DNA of 64,000 bases from Diospyros lotus (Eukaryota; Streptophyta; Magnoliopsida; Ericales; Ebenaceae), in contig NC_068338.1 in NCBI RefSeq assembly GCF_014633365.1, positions 51,905,716 to 51,969,715 on the forward strand, in the 5' to 3' direction. This document shows positions 47,797 through 60,705 of this stretch, in pieces. The position numbers were made by a program, and so were the translations under genes. Below the pieces are notes generated by a model. The model was given only the letters and a program-made list of their open reading frames with translations, ran no database searches and had not been told where the DNA came from. The first letter of the stretch is position 1, and each line of letters begins with the position of its first letter.

Positions 47797-49904
47797 TTGT
47801 TGAGCAATAACAAGTGTTCTTATTATGCTAAAAGGCGTTTAATGTTTGGGACGGGTTATGTTCTCCCTCCAAGTCAAGTCACGCCATATGCCACAATGAT
47901 AGGGAAGGAATTAATTAGCCGATAACATTCTTTAACAAGTGTAATCTATTTGGTGCTATTTAAAAGGAAAACAAAAAAAAATGTCGTATCAAGCTGCAAA
48001 TTGTGTTAAAAGCTGGACTGAAGCCAGTCGAGTATACTGAATTTGTCTGTTGGACTGTTGTTGGCAGCTTGCATTTCTGTTCGCTAGTTGCGTCTTTTAG
48101 GATTGAGAAAATTTGATAGCTCTAAGTGCCATATGAGTCGAAGTGTTAGTGTTAGAGAAATGTTCCTTTTATTTTTTTTTTTGTTTTTTGTTCTAAGTGT
48201 GATAATAAAGTTATTTTGGTTTTAAAAGTGAACGAGTTGATGTTATCAAAATTGTTGTCGAATTTATAAATGAAACTTGAGTTATACAAGTTTCAACAAT
48301 ATTAGCTTATTGTAGAATTGTTTGTGTACATAAACTTGTGTTGGCATTCCAGCTTGATCATTTTTACTAAAAAAAAAAAAAGGAAATTTGACAGCGTGGC
48401 ACTCTGCGCCATTGGCGATGAGCAATTCAAATAAATTTAGTCATTAACAGGATCGTCAACACGTGGGGTTGTGAATAACACATGTGACTTGACTTAGGCG
48501 AATGGTTGGATGGCAGACAGCACATGCATCTATAATTAGTTTCCTCTGGCATATTGATGTGCTTTTTTTAAGTGTATTAATTTTTTTATTATAAGGATGT
48601 GTCTGTTTGTATTATCTAAAAAATAAAAATCACCTCACGCTTTATAAAATGAATTTCATATAAAGACCCTTTGTAAAATGAATTTCATATAAAGAAGTTT
48701 TAAAAGTTTTAAATGCTTGTATTATATGTAATTTTTTTATAAAAAAATTAAGGATGTTTGATTATTTTTATAAAAAAATATGTATAATAATTACATATCA
48801 TTAGATATTTTTTATAAAAAATGTGTGCTATTAAACAGGGGCTTAAGCGAAATATAATTTTGTTTGTAAAATACAATTTTTACCCAAAAAAAGAGTAAAT
48901 TCTTAAACAAAATCAACAGAACTCTAATTTTTATAAAATGCAAACCTATAATTATAATAAACTATTTATTGTTATAACAATTTTTTTGTTCGAAGTAGTT
49001 ATTTAATATCTTTGTATATTTTTTAATCAATTTAACATTCATTGCCTACTTTTAATATTAAAAAAATTAATACCCAATTATTAACCATTTTTTAACAGCA
49101 CAATAATACCAAGTAAGTCCTTAATTTGTATTACGAGGCCATTTCCGTTTCTTGTTAAGATTGTGCCAACTGCCGGGTGGAAGCGCTATATATATCAGGT
49201 ATGTCAAGAGGCATGATCTCCTGGATCCAATTCCACCTTATGATTCGCATTTGGGTGATTGGGCAAGTAATTGCAGTTGTACATAAACGCCAACTAAGAA
49301 GGTAGTCCCTAGACATTAGGGCAAATCATTACCATTTATACTAAATCACACCCAAATTTATTGTCATTTAAATGATTTGCCCTAAAATTCTGTGATTTAT
49401 AAAATACGCCTAAAGTCTTGTGTGGTTATAATCAAGATTAAACAAATTAAACAGAAATTAACTGAAAACAGAGGGCAAAAACATTACTAATCTCACCTTT
49501 TCTTGTGCACCAAACAATATTTCTCGATGAAGGAACCAAGCCTTAGGACAAGGGTAAATAAATAATACTGCATACCCACCAAAGTTGGTGATCCTTTACG
49601 CGGCTACTCAACCCAAAACCAAATTTAGGTTTAGCAATTAGCAGCAGCAGCAAGTACGGAGACAAGAAAGAAGGTTAAGCTGGATGGTTAATGTTCTAAA
49701 ATATCACAAACTAGAGAGGTTCTACAAACTCCAAATTGCAACAGGCATACTGCAGACACCCCCCCCAACTTCTCTCTCTCTCTCTATAGACCCAACTACT
49801 TACTACCTCAACTGAACAAATCCTAGCAAAACAAATAACAGTCAGCATTCACATGCAAATGCAAACTTAATGATAGGAGATTAGATCAAGATGGTAGGCA
49901 ACTT
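47797..49904. other. Intergenic region between convergent GT47 and U2AF65 genes
   Basis: The region holds both 3' UTRs and A/T-rich spacer. A 27-bp unit (TAAAATGAATTTCATATAAAGA) occurs twice at about 48645-48697. A short inverted repeat with 15-bp perfect arms (TTAGGGCAAATCATT) lies at 49316-49330 and 49371-49385. A segment at 48478-48530 resembles one at 57630-57670 beyond the U2AF65 gene. No coding sequence is seen. Confidence 0.5.
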
Positions 49905-52900
49905 CTAGCCCTCGTAATCCCCCTGTGCAAATTTGTTCTCTGGATAAAAGACGGCCACAACTTGGTTCCCGCCAAATTTCCTTCCATGCAACCCCTGTCG
50001 AGCCTTTGTTGCACTTTCAACATCCACATATTCCAAGAACACCTAAAACAAACGAGAAAAATTTTATTTCCAGTTCGGCGCTTCAAGGTCCCAAGAAAGG
50101 GCAGTTAGCTCCCCCACTGTCCTTTTGGTTCTTGATAAATATTCAAAAAAAAAAAAAAATAGAATGATTTCTATACAAACATAATTCTTGTTTATGAAGC
50201 AAAACATCAAACACTACAATTCGAAACACCCTCTCTCTCATTAATAAGGGAAGATTTTCTATTTAAAATATTATTTTAAGAAGTAATTTTCCTATAAAGA
50301 GTTTTGAAGTTCAATCATGAACCGAAAGCATCTATCTGAGACAGCTTATTTAACTAAATCAAACATACTAACCTTCCCAACACCTGGAGTAGGTTCGCCG
50401 TTTGGACTTGGGCGTGGGATGACAAGGTTCGCCAAGGTACCTGCAAATACAATGGAAATTGAAATCCAACTAATCAGAATAGACAAGATATAATAGTCTC
50501 AGGTGAGTATAGATAGAAGGTTATGGAGTCTTCTGTCTGTATGTTAGGCCTGATTCTGTATAGCAGAATGTGGGACTACAATAGGCTGTAAAACAGACAG
50601 AAAGAATATAAAGTAAATCAACACGTATATGAAAATGATTGGAGAGCAACAGAGAGACGCAAACATGTTTCATGCAAAAGAAAAGGCTCTACTCCAATAA
50701 TTACCAAATTTTCCACATTCCATTCTCATGTCTTCAAGAATATCCTCATAGTCTTCATCATCTTTAAGTTCATCTGCATTAACCACTTGAGTTAAGCATA
50801 AAACCTTGGTCGCCAACGCAGCAGGTTGTAACATGAGCTTCTGTAAATAAAACGGCAGTCAGAAAGGAACAAAAGAAACCTACATCCTGCACTTAACAGC
50901 TTAATCACACAAATTGAGAATATATAGGACCATCGGTACAGAAAGTAAGCTAGAATTTCAGAACATTATAATGAGGATTGTTGAAGAGTCTGATTTTGAT
51001 AAGAATTACAAATTAGAAACTCTTCTGTTATTTTATTCTATTAGAACGACAGAGTAGAACTATTTCATTTCTTCCTCTCAGTTTCTTCATCTTCATTCCA
51101 TCATTCTTCCTCTTTGTTCTAACTTTCTTGTCTATGCATTCTCATACTCTCTGCAAATCTTCTCCTCTATCCCTTTATTTCCACAGGTATCCGAACAACC
51201 CCATAGTTCAACATAGCAAAATATAAGCAGCCTGGTTTTTACTTATCAAAAAAAAAAAAAAAAAAGCAGCCTAGCCAGGTTCAAATTCCGCATAGGCACC
51301 ACCACAAGATGCTCAAAAAGTTCATACCTGCAATGCTATTTGTTGTTGTGCATGCAATAGGACACTCTCTTGCTCAGGTTTTGGTTGGGTTGCACCCTGG
51401 TTAGCACGTCTTACTGTAAGAGTTTTATCACCCATTTTAATTCCATTTAAAGCAGCACAAGCAATATCCGTAACTGAGAGGTCCTGATAAACACAGAATG
51501 CATAGCCTTTTGAATTTCCGGTTTCTCTGTCCTTCACAAGATCGAAACCACGAAGAGGCCCAAAAGACTCCAGCAGTTCCCTGACTTGCGCTTCAGTAAA
51601 ATAATAAGGAAGACCACCCACAAAAATGCGGTCAGGACCCTCAAGACCACCAGCAGACCCTGGTGTTAGCCCAACAGCAGCTAGGTTCAAATTCGGATTA
51701 GGTTGACTTGGTCCGAGTGTAGCAGCCAGTGATGGATTGTAATCACTAGGTCTCCTTACTTTAACTGGTGCTCCCTGCAAACAATAATATTTAAGGCAAG
51801 TAAATATAAGAGGCAGACGAAAAACATAAAAACACAACAAATACAAAATTAAGATAACATGGGTCAGAAAAATCAAAAAGGAGATTCCATTGTGTGCACA
51901 AAACTCGAGGGGCATTTTTCCTACCCGTGGGTAATAGGAAGAGAAAACAGAAAAAGAAAATCAAGGTATAAACATTCAAGTTTAAAAGATGTAAGGTGCC
52001 TTCCAGATCCTGAGCCAGAAACAATTCAAATACCTCAAAGATAATACCATCCAAGGCCATGGCATTGCTGGCTTCCTCAACAGATCTCATCTCCACAAAA
52101 GCAAACTTCTTCTCGTGGTTTATATATACATTGACAACGGCATCTCCTGAGCACGAAAATGCAGAGTGAGGATCTACATAAACTAAAAGCAGGTACTCAT
52201 GAAAAATGTGGCAAAACAACTTTCTAACCTGGACCAGCAGTGTTTCCTCCAATTACAGACATAACATGGCTGAAAAACGTTGCCACAGACTGCATAAAAG
52301 TTTTAAACATTACATAAGCTCTCTATGTTCCAAGAAATCAATTGAACAAAAACCACAACAAAGAAATAGAATCAAGTTTAACAAGCACCTCATAAAATAA
52401 CAGTTAGAAGCCAAGAAACTAATAATTGTATTTCATGCAGGAGTGCAGGTGCAAAGAACACAAAGAGAGTACTTCGGGAATTCTTTACCAGAAAAAGATA
52501 GCAGAGTAGAAATGTTATGAACATCACAAAACTCCACAGTATCCATTACAAACAAAGACAAGGGAGAAAAATAATGCAGTTGAGCAAAGCGATTAAGAGG
52601 AAAACCTGTTCATTTGCAGTAGGGGGGAGGCCACCAACATACACACGCCGAGCATGTCTAGTAGCCTGCATAACATTTAATTTGTAAACAAAGAAAAATG
52701 GGGCAGAACAATAATTAGATTATGAAGCAGAAGCATTAACGGGAGAACAATGTTTGATCCTGCCAACCTGTTGGGTCATTGCCTGGACGGGCATAACAGG
52801 AAGAGCTCCAAACTGTAACATAGAAAGAGAAAAACAAAAAGACAAAGATAAAGTTAAAAGAAATATTTGTCAATGATGTAAAATTATAAAATCAATAGAA

Positions 52901-55900
52901 AAAAATATAGGATCAATAGAAAATGTACCTGGCCAGATGCTAATGGAAACATGTTTGGAAACATTCCAGGAATGGCCGGAGTGGTACCAGGGATCTGACC
53001 TGCAAATGCTAACCAAATTACATCATAAAACTAAATGTATCATTTCCAGTAGCATTAGACAAGAAACACATTTACTTCACCTCAGATAGCTCAAAAGCTT
53101 AATCGAAGCCTAGACTCTTGCAGAAAAAATATATCAAAAGAAATGGAAGGAATAATACATCATATTCAAGTACGGGAGGAAATATGTGTAAGGCTACCAA
53201 AATAGGCAATAGTTGCCGGATGAAGACGAACAAGAACCATCAAACTGGTGCATTGATTCCTCCTTGTACATTAAAGCTACAGAAGTCGGCTCACGCCCAT
53301 TGTCAGCACAGTGGGGCTAGTAGCCCAACCTTGCCTTCTTACAACAAAGATAAGACATAGAAACAACAAACAAACACCAAACACAAGAAACAACCAAAAA
53401 ACCCTCTCAGTTTCAGTATTATTTCACCAATTAAACAATTAAAAGTAAAATGATGCAGCACCTCTATTGGAGACCTAGGTTCTAAATCACGAATAAAAGA
53501 ACAAACAAGTATGCTTACCAAATGACACCATGCAATTTGATACGAACTTTCCACACTATATCAAAAACAGAAACAGAAAACAGCAGTTAACAAAATATAA
53601 CAATTGAATTGTAAATGACGAGACAAGTACCTGCAGCAGCTGCAGCACCAGCTAACATTGCAGTAGGAGGCGGTGCCATGTCAAAACCACTGATCCTTTT
53701 GCTGGAAGCATAAACTATTAATATAAAGCTCTACAAGGAACAATCTACAAAAATGAAGTATAAGAATGTTTATAAAACATAAGGTGTTGAAGACTTCTGT
53801 TGCAATCTTGCAAGTGGTCAGGTATAGGAAAAACTTAAATGATGTTAAAGGGTCCGGCCATATAAGAAAATATAAAATTAGAAATGGGGCTATCAATAAC
53901 AAGGTCAGAGTGGCTCCTTTTGAATATAAGATGCAGGATAAATGATTAAAGATGGTTTAATAATGTGGCAAAGACCAATAGAGGCCCCTATGAGGAGAGT
54001 TGATGTAATGGAACGAGTAGTTAGCAAAAGTGATAAGAGGAAGACCGAAAAAGACTTGGAAGCTAACACTTGGGTTTGATATTAAGTATAAGAGCCTTAC
54101 AATAGATAAGGTGGTATGATGTTGTTTATGTGAAAGGACTCTAGTATTTAATACCTCATGCTGCATAAAGCAATGTTCCAGAAGCCACAGATAATTTGAC
54201 GCCTTAAGAATCCAATACTTCAAAAATATATTTAACATTGGACTCAACATGTAATGACAGGCTGAAGACAGATATGCTTTTTTACCTCACCACATTTAGA
54301 ATAGGAAAAAAGAAAGAAAAGAAAATCATGCTTCCTTCAACATAAAAAGAGGACTGGGAATAATGGAGAGAAGGAAAAATGACCTTTAATTGGTCTTTCA
54401 CTCATTTCTCAACATACACATTAGACATTCTTTTTATTTTCCTGCATGTTCAGTAGAGATCAGAAATTCTTTTTATGTAAGACACATACCAAGTCGGGAT
54501 TATATAAGGATGTATATATTCAAGCTATTGACCTAGATAAATAGAAGACATTTTCCCAATCAATGAAAACTCCAATAATATTTTGCAATGGACCTCACAA
54601 AGCTATGCAAAATTAGCCAAAAGTTATTGTAACTACAAATTTCTAGTGTAAAAATTAAGTACTGTAATTCTCATTCCCCAAATTAAGACATCAAAAGCAT
54701 CCAAACAGTTTTTTTTTTATTTTAAATAGTCGTGCTGTTTAGACTTCATATGCAAAGGGACTTTAACAAAATACAAAACTTCATCAACTAAAATACTGTA
54801 AATTCAAAGCCAACAAAATCCATTTAACAAATTAATAAAAGAAAAGTTGCTTCACTAACCTTTTTGAGCGTGAACGAGACCTAGATCTTGATCTATGTGA
54901 TCGCGAACTTGATCTATGAGATGATCTTTCCACGGAACGAGATCGGGACGTATGTTTATGCCCGTCCTCTCTGTCCCTGTCATAATCTCTACGCCTACAA
55001 TAAAATTGAAGAAAAAAACTTAGCTCAATGTCTTATCAGCACATTGAACTAAAATACCTTCTGAGAAGAAAATTTTGCTCAGCATGGCATAAACAGATGC
55101 AGCAGAACAGATATAATACAGCACACTTGCAAAAAAAGGAGGCTACTCCTAACAGAAAAATTATGAGACAAGTCATATTGCTGACAACTCCCCATCTGCA
55201 GAAGTGCTACAAACATCTAGGGAGTAAATTCCCAAAAGAGTCAACCAAAAGCACAAAACAAACGTAGAGATACTTTACCTCTCATAGTCACGACTCCGCT
55301 GGAGATCATCATCTCTATCTCTGACCCTTTCCCTTCTCTCACTCCTTTCCCTGTGACGGTCTCGGTCTCTGTCTCGGTGATGACGGTCATGATCTTTGTC
55401 TCTATCCCTCTCTCGATCCCTTCCCCTATCTCTATCTCTGTCTCTATCCCTATCCCTTTCCTTGTCACCCCCTTTGTCTCTTTCTTTCTCTCTGCTTTTT
55501 GAAGATCCTCTTTCGCGTTCCCGGGAGTGCTGTAAACATAAGAAATACCACATTTAAAAAATGATGATGATAATCACAGCAGCAGCAATGAAGTTCTGTT
55601 TGTGCCAAGAATCAAAAGCTTGAATTTGGATTCCATGCCGCCAAACGCGACTCACCATCTAAATTGTACGGAACCACATATTCCACAAAAGCGGTTCAAA
55701 TTTTTTCTTTTCTGGACCTCTATCAGCAGAAGCCAATTTCAAACGGAACATCAGAAAACACTCGGTTCATCCAAAAGCACAAGATCGTGCCAAGTGCCTT
55801 AATTTTATCTAGCTACAAATAAACGAATTCCAGAACAACATACCAACCAGACAGCATCCCTAAATTCTACAGAGAACCCTCAATTCATCGCAAACCCTAA

Positions 55901-56135
55901 AACTACGATCCATGCGACTCGCAAGTCCTCGGACCGCGATCTCCCCAGTACAGCAACAAAAACTAGCTAAAGCACATGCATTCATGAAAGAAAAGGTACA
56001 GGTAAATAATACCTGAGACTTGGAGTCACTGTAATCATCGGCGCCGCCATGGCTACCACCGCGAGGCTGAGGTGATGAGCCATAGTTGTCGAGATCTTCT
56101 CCGTTGCCCTCGTACCTACCTTCGTAGTCCGTCAT
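49905..56135 (-). CDS. U2AF65: U2 snRNP auxiliary factor large subunit, U2AF65
   Basis: General splicing factor that binds the polypyrimidine tract and recruits U2 snRNP to the branch point in the nucleus. Thirteen exons on the - strand: 56135-56013, 55529-55279, 54994-54860, 53701-53631, 52999-52929, 52812-52768, 52665-52606, 52289-52229, 52146-52034, 51774-51328, 50840-50705, 50440-50373 and 50042-49905, giving 572 residues. Residues about 42-180 are an RS-like domain rich in Arg-Asp/Arg-Glu/Arg-Ser pairs. RRM1 starts at RRVYVGGLPPT (about 238), RRM2 at DRIFVGGLPYYF (about 358), and the C-terminal UHM-type RRM covers roughly 465-560, ending QGDYEG. It matches Arabidopsis U2AF65a closely in length and order. 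An upstream in-frame ATG at 56237 exists, but MTDYEG fits the family start better. Intron 3 holds an antisense LINE remnant. Confidence 0.95.
53845..54125 (+). mobile_element. LINE reverse-transcriptase remnant, antisense in U2AF65 intron 3
   Basis: Read on the + strand, the intron contains the usual C-terminal text of plant LINE reverse transcriptases in broken frames: IRNGAINNKVRVAP, RRPIEAP-like (AKTNRGPYE region), GRPKKTWK and a TLGFDIKYKSL stretch. It is opposite in strand to U2AF65 and shares its family with the remnant at 35815-36345. No start, endonuclease or poly-A tail is evident. Confidence 0.65.
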
Positions 56136-59100
56136 CGTTCCCCTCTCTCTCTCTCTTGCCCTGGACTTTCTTGGTGCGCTGCCGAACGGGTTCGATTGCT
56201 CAGAATTATTAGGGCTTCGCGATGTGGTCAGCCCCATTTATCACAACGCAGCTCGAAATGCGGCCGGGTGAACCCGACCCTCTCTTGGGCGTTTCGGCCC
56301 GTTATTTTAGGAAAGGATCATGTTGGACCCGGATTGCTACCTGCAGTCGGGGCCCACCACATAAAAATTTCTAATTTTTAATATTTATATTTATCTACAC
56401 TACTATATAAGTAAATATTTTTTTGTTGTAAAGTTTATGTGATAAAATAATTTTTTAAATATTTTACTTAAAATATAATAATAAGATTTTAACTTATAAC
56501 TCAAAATAATAATTAATTTTTTAAACAATTTTACTACTACCCTAAATTTATTTCGTCTTAAATTTTGTCTAAATAAATTATAATTGTCAAACATCACCGA
56601 ATAAATTTTTATTTTTGTTAGTTCGATTACTAAATTGACTAAAATATTGAAATTAAAATAATAAAATATGTTCAAAAACTAAATTGAATTGACCATATAA
56701 ATACAAAAATTGAAAAAATTAAACAAATATGAAAAAAAATCAAACCAATCGAAAAATAAAATAAAAAAATATCCTTGTTTACATTTTAATTAATTCAGTT
56801 ATTTTAATTTTTTTAATATGAATATTGAATTGAACCAAAATAATCAAAATTATTAATTTTAAAAACTAAATTGAATCGACATTTTAACTTGAACCGAATT
56901 CAATAATTTTGATCAACTCAGTATAATTATTTAGGTCAAATTAAAATTTTACTTACTCCTACAAAATACTAATTAAACACTAATAAATGTATTTTGTTTG
57001 TCCTTAATTGGTCCTCAATATTATCCTTAAAATCATGAAAAATGTTATTGGTACACTTATTTTGTACATCTTAAGCTACATAAGGGGGTATTATGACAAA
57101 GAATCATGCTAGATGTATATTACTTTTGTACATCTTATGTTACATAAAGGAGTATTATGACCAAAATACCCCTCACCTCACATGCGTTTCACGCGTCTCA
57201 TGAGAGATTTTGTTGTCATTGATACACCTTTATGTAGGCTAAAGTGTACACAAAGGTGTACCAATAGCATTTTCTTATAACAAAAAAATCCCTCATGAGG
57301 CGCATGTAAGGCGCAGGATATTTTGATCATAATACCCCCTTATGTAGCCCAAAACATACAAAATGAGTGTACATCTAGTATGATTCTAAAATTATTTTAT
57401 AATAATTATAAAATTAAAGAAGGAATAAAATTGGCAAATAATTTAATTAGTTAATGATAAATATATTATATTTTTACATAAATAAATAAATAATTTAATT
57501 ATTTGAATATTAATTTGTATTTTATCTAAACATAAAAAATATTTAGTACTTCAATCATTAATTAAAAGACATTAATTATTTTATTAAAAACAATAATTAG
57601 TACTGCCTTATTATTAATAAGTAGAGTGATAATACATGTGACTTAAGGAGAATGGATGGGAGACAGCACATGCTTAGCGTTGGATCAATCTCGTTTAATC
57701 TATACTTAATTCGCACCGCCACCGCACTTAATAATTTAATTAAATCTTAATATTTAATGATTTTTAGTCTTACACCTTGTTAATAATAATGATGGAAAAG
57801 CACGTGATAACTAAGGAAGGATGTATTTGTAAATGTCACACTTACTAAAGTTTTTATTTCCAAAATTATAAAATAAAGGAGTATTTGTTTTAGTTAATTC
57901 AATCGAAATTGATTGTCCTTTATGTGAATTTATCCAATTCTAAATAAGTTTTTAAAAAATTAAAAAAAATTAGGTATTCTTTGAACGAATTTAACTAAAT
58001 TTTATTATTCTTCTCATAATCGTATTCTCGTGTGAGTTGTTTTAGACTGATTCTTAGAGCCGTATTTACATCTGATTTGTCTTAAACTGAAACTCATGAT
58101 AGTCTATAATTAAAATTAATTTTTAATAATAAATTAATTAACAAAAATTATAATCTATTCCAAAATTTATGATATATAATTTTTTTAAAAAAAAAAAAAA
58201 ATAACCTCAACTAACATAAATTTTTGAATCTGTCCAATAAACTCCACTAGATTTCATCATCTTTCCTATGAACCCAACCGAATTCCATTGTGATTCCTAT
58301 GAAATTCATCCCTCTTTCCAACAAATTGAGACAGATTCGACCCCGACCCACCAATTTTTTTTGTTTATTTATATCTATTTTAAAACCAGAATTCACATTT
58401 GACCAACTCACCACGAGAGCAAGCGTCTTGCTGAAGCCAAGAGGACGATAGAGACGAGCACGAGCTGCTATCCGCTAATTCCGCCTTGTGACTCGCAGTT
58501 GAGGATACAATTGTAGCTTCTAACAAATTACAAGCCCAAGTTTATTTATATGCTTTAATTAATTTTCGGTTGGGGTCGGGTCCAAGACAAAATTTAATTT
58601 AATAATATATATAATATATTAATTTTTAAATATATATATATATTAGAGGATGTTTAAGTAGAATTTAGAATAATAATAATAATATATAATGGTCTGATTT
58701 TCTTTAAACAATAATTAGAAGTGTTCATTTCATTCGGATTACACCAAGTTGAATTAACCATAAACTCGACTAAATTGGGTCCGAAATTCTTAAAATTTTG
58801 GAGTCAAATACCAAACTGTTAGGGTTGAATCAGTTAAAAATATTTGTATTTTTCTAAAGTCCAAGCATAAGTTTAAAAGAGCTAATTATGAAAATAATAT
58901 AATTATTTTTATAAATTTATAATTTTATCTCATCATTTCAATTTTTATAAGTAAATCCAAATTATCTCATTTGAGTATAATTTTATTAATATGTAAAATC
59001 GATTTAAATGAAGTGTGTATATGCTAACTTGATTGTCATATAATAATAATATTTTGTGAGAGTTACATGTACACATATAAAAATCTAATTTATTATACAT

Positions 59101-59460
59101 AATTTGTAAAAATATAAATAAATAAATTATGTGTAACAAGTTATATATATTTTTTACTTATGTGTATATCCTAATTAAGTACAAACACATCGTCTCTAAA
59201 TTAATTTTATATATTAAATAAAATTATAATTAATTAAATCAATTTAGATTTAATTATCCAAATTAAATACAATTATAAATTTGCGAAAATAATTGAATTC
59301 TTTCCATGATTAGTTGAATTTAAAATATTAATTTGTTTACTTATAAAAATAATAAATAAATTAAAATATAAAGATTATTTTAGGATAAAATATAAAATTA
59401 AGAGATTAAATATATTATTTATCCTAATATTCTCTTGTCATAACAAATTAATAAAGAAAA
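56136..59460. other. Divergent intergenic region between U2AF65 and the CSLD gene
   Basis: 56136-56240 is the U2AF65 5' UTR and contains a CT/GA tract. The rest to about 59460 is very A/T-rich with no open frame that looks like a protein. Within it are a MITE-like inverted repeat (57101-57387), A/T-rich stretches with GGTTCGGTT-like motifs (56640-56940, 58720-58850) that may be hAT-type fragments, and a segment at 57630-57670 similar to one at 48478-48530. Confidence 0.5.
57101..57387. mobile_element. MITE with long (~110 bp) terminal inverted repeats
   Basis: Left arm 57101-57210 and right arm about 57282-57387 are near-complements: the ends read GAATCATGCTAGATGTA and TACATCTAGTATGATTCT, and both arms contain ACATAA.G.GTATTATGA and CTCATGAG. 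A related fragment in the same orientation as the left arm (57037-57099) lies just outside, so the element may have inserted next to or into another copy. No clear target-site duplication is visible. Confidence 0.7.
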
Positions 59461-59700
59461 ATAAGTAGCTCTCCCCTAGTGGGTCCCTTCCGGCATGTCG
59501 CAACCGCGGAGCGACGAGAAGAGAATACAGCGGAGCGCCGCAATGAAAACACCGTTGAAACGGCGCCGTCTAACAAAAATCAAAACAAAGCTTGCCTACA
59601 GTTTCAGTTTACAAAGCTCCTTCAGTTTCCCCGTTATTTCTTTGTTCGTATGCTTTTGGAATTCTATTCCACTCTCTGCTCTCTCGCCAACTCATTCCAA

Positions 59701-59731
<31 letters not shown>

Positions 59732-60705
59732 CTAAACTCAAATGTACAATTCTTACTCCGAAGCATTTCCACGCAACTAAAGTCTCTCTCTCTCTCTCTC
59801 TCTCTCTGTATAACGCACGCTTTTGAAGCTTTAAGATTTGCTCCGGAAAGCGCTCTCTAGTGGCAAAGATTGGACGCGAAGATCCAGAGATACTCGTTCG
59901 TATAGGTAGATGTTCAAAAGAGATTTTGCTTTGCGGGGAGCTTCCTAGTGCGAGTGTCCTTGGTGCCTGATTGATCTGCTTGGGGATGCACGGATCCAGC
60001 TTCGCCTGTTATTAGGTATGCGTCTAACTGTGTCTGCCAATTTATCTGTTTCTCCAAGTCTGTTGCTAGTGTTTCTGCCTTTCTGGATGCCGACGTGAGG
60101 TAGTTGTTCAACCGTAATTTTACCTAATTTTGTACTTCTTCAAGCGCTTCTTCGTAATATGCTTGGTTCTCTTTGTTCTGTCGCTTTCGATTTCGGCATT
60201 ACATTTGAAGATCGGGTAGTGATTGAACCGGTTGTGCTAATTTCCAAGCATTTTTATCACTTTCTGAAATGTCACTCTTGATGATAGTGAATTGAGCTCC
60301 CTTGATCTCTCGTGCCCCTTACAATTTTGCCAGAAGTTACGAAGTTTGACTAGTGTTGTTCAATTTATTCAGGTGTCCCTCATGGCTGTTTCAATTTTTT
60401 AACCTCGATCTAATTCAGGTGTCTCTCGTGTTTTTCAATTTAGTTAATGAATCAAAATAAAGCTAAAAAGAGCTCGCCTCTCTTGCCTCTTTATTTGAAG
60501 GTGGTTTGTTGTTATAAAGTCAGTTCGATTATTTTTTTTCAACAAATCTTGACCTGATGTGGACCATTGCAGATGTTTCTGTACGTGTAATCTCATATTG
60601 TTTTCAGTCTGTTCGATCTTTATAGAAGTTGTAAATATATAATCCGAGTTTTCATGCTTTGCTGAAATTGCAGGATTTGGTGATAAGCTTCTCGCAGTGC
60701 TCAAC
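59461..60705 (+). promoter_or_regulatory. Promoter and 5' UTR of the CSLD gene, with CT tracts and a probable UTR intron
   Basis: After the A/T-rich spacer, composition changes sharply at 59470. Two CT tracts (about 59702-59727 and 59783-59807) are typical of plant 5' UTRs. A probable UTR intron runs from TTAG|GTATGC at 60016 to AATTGCAG|GATTTGG ending at 60673, leaving 32 bp before the ATG. Short open frames at 59479-59860 are read through the CT tracts and I do not call them genes. Confidence 0.5.

Noticed and set aside
55241..55553. Alternative frame rich in Glu/Gly/Ile/Arg antisense to nothing but overlapping the U2AF65 RS exon
   Set aside because: It is a shifted reading of the same RD/RE repeat; the exon phase is fixed by its neighbours.
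59479..59860. Two overlapping open frames of about 115-121 residues before the CSLD gene
   Set aside because: They contain Ser-Leu runs from CT tracts and lie in the probable 5' UTR; no family similarity.
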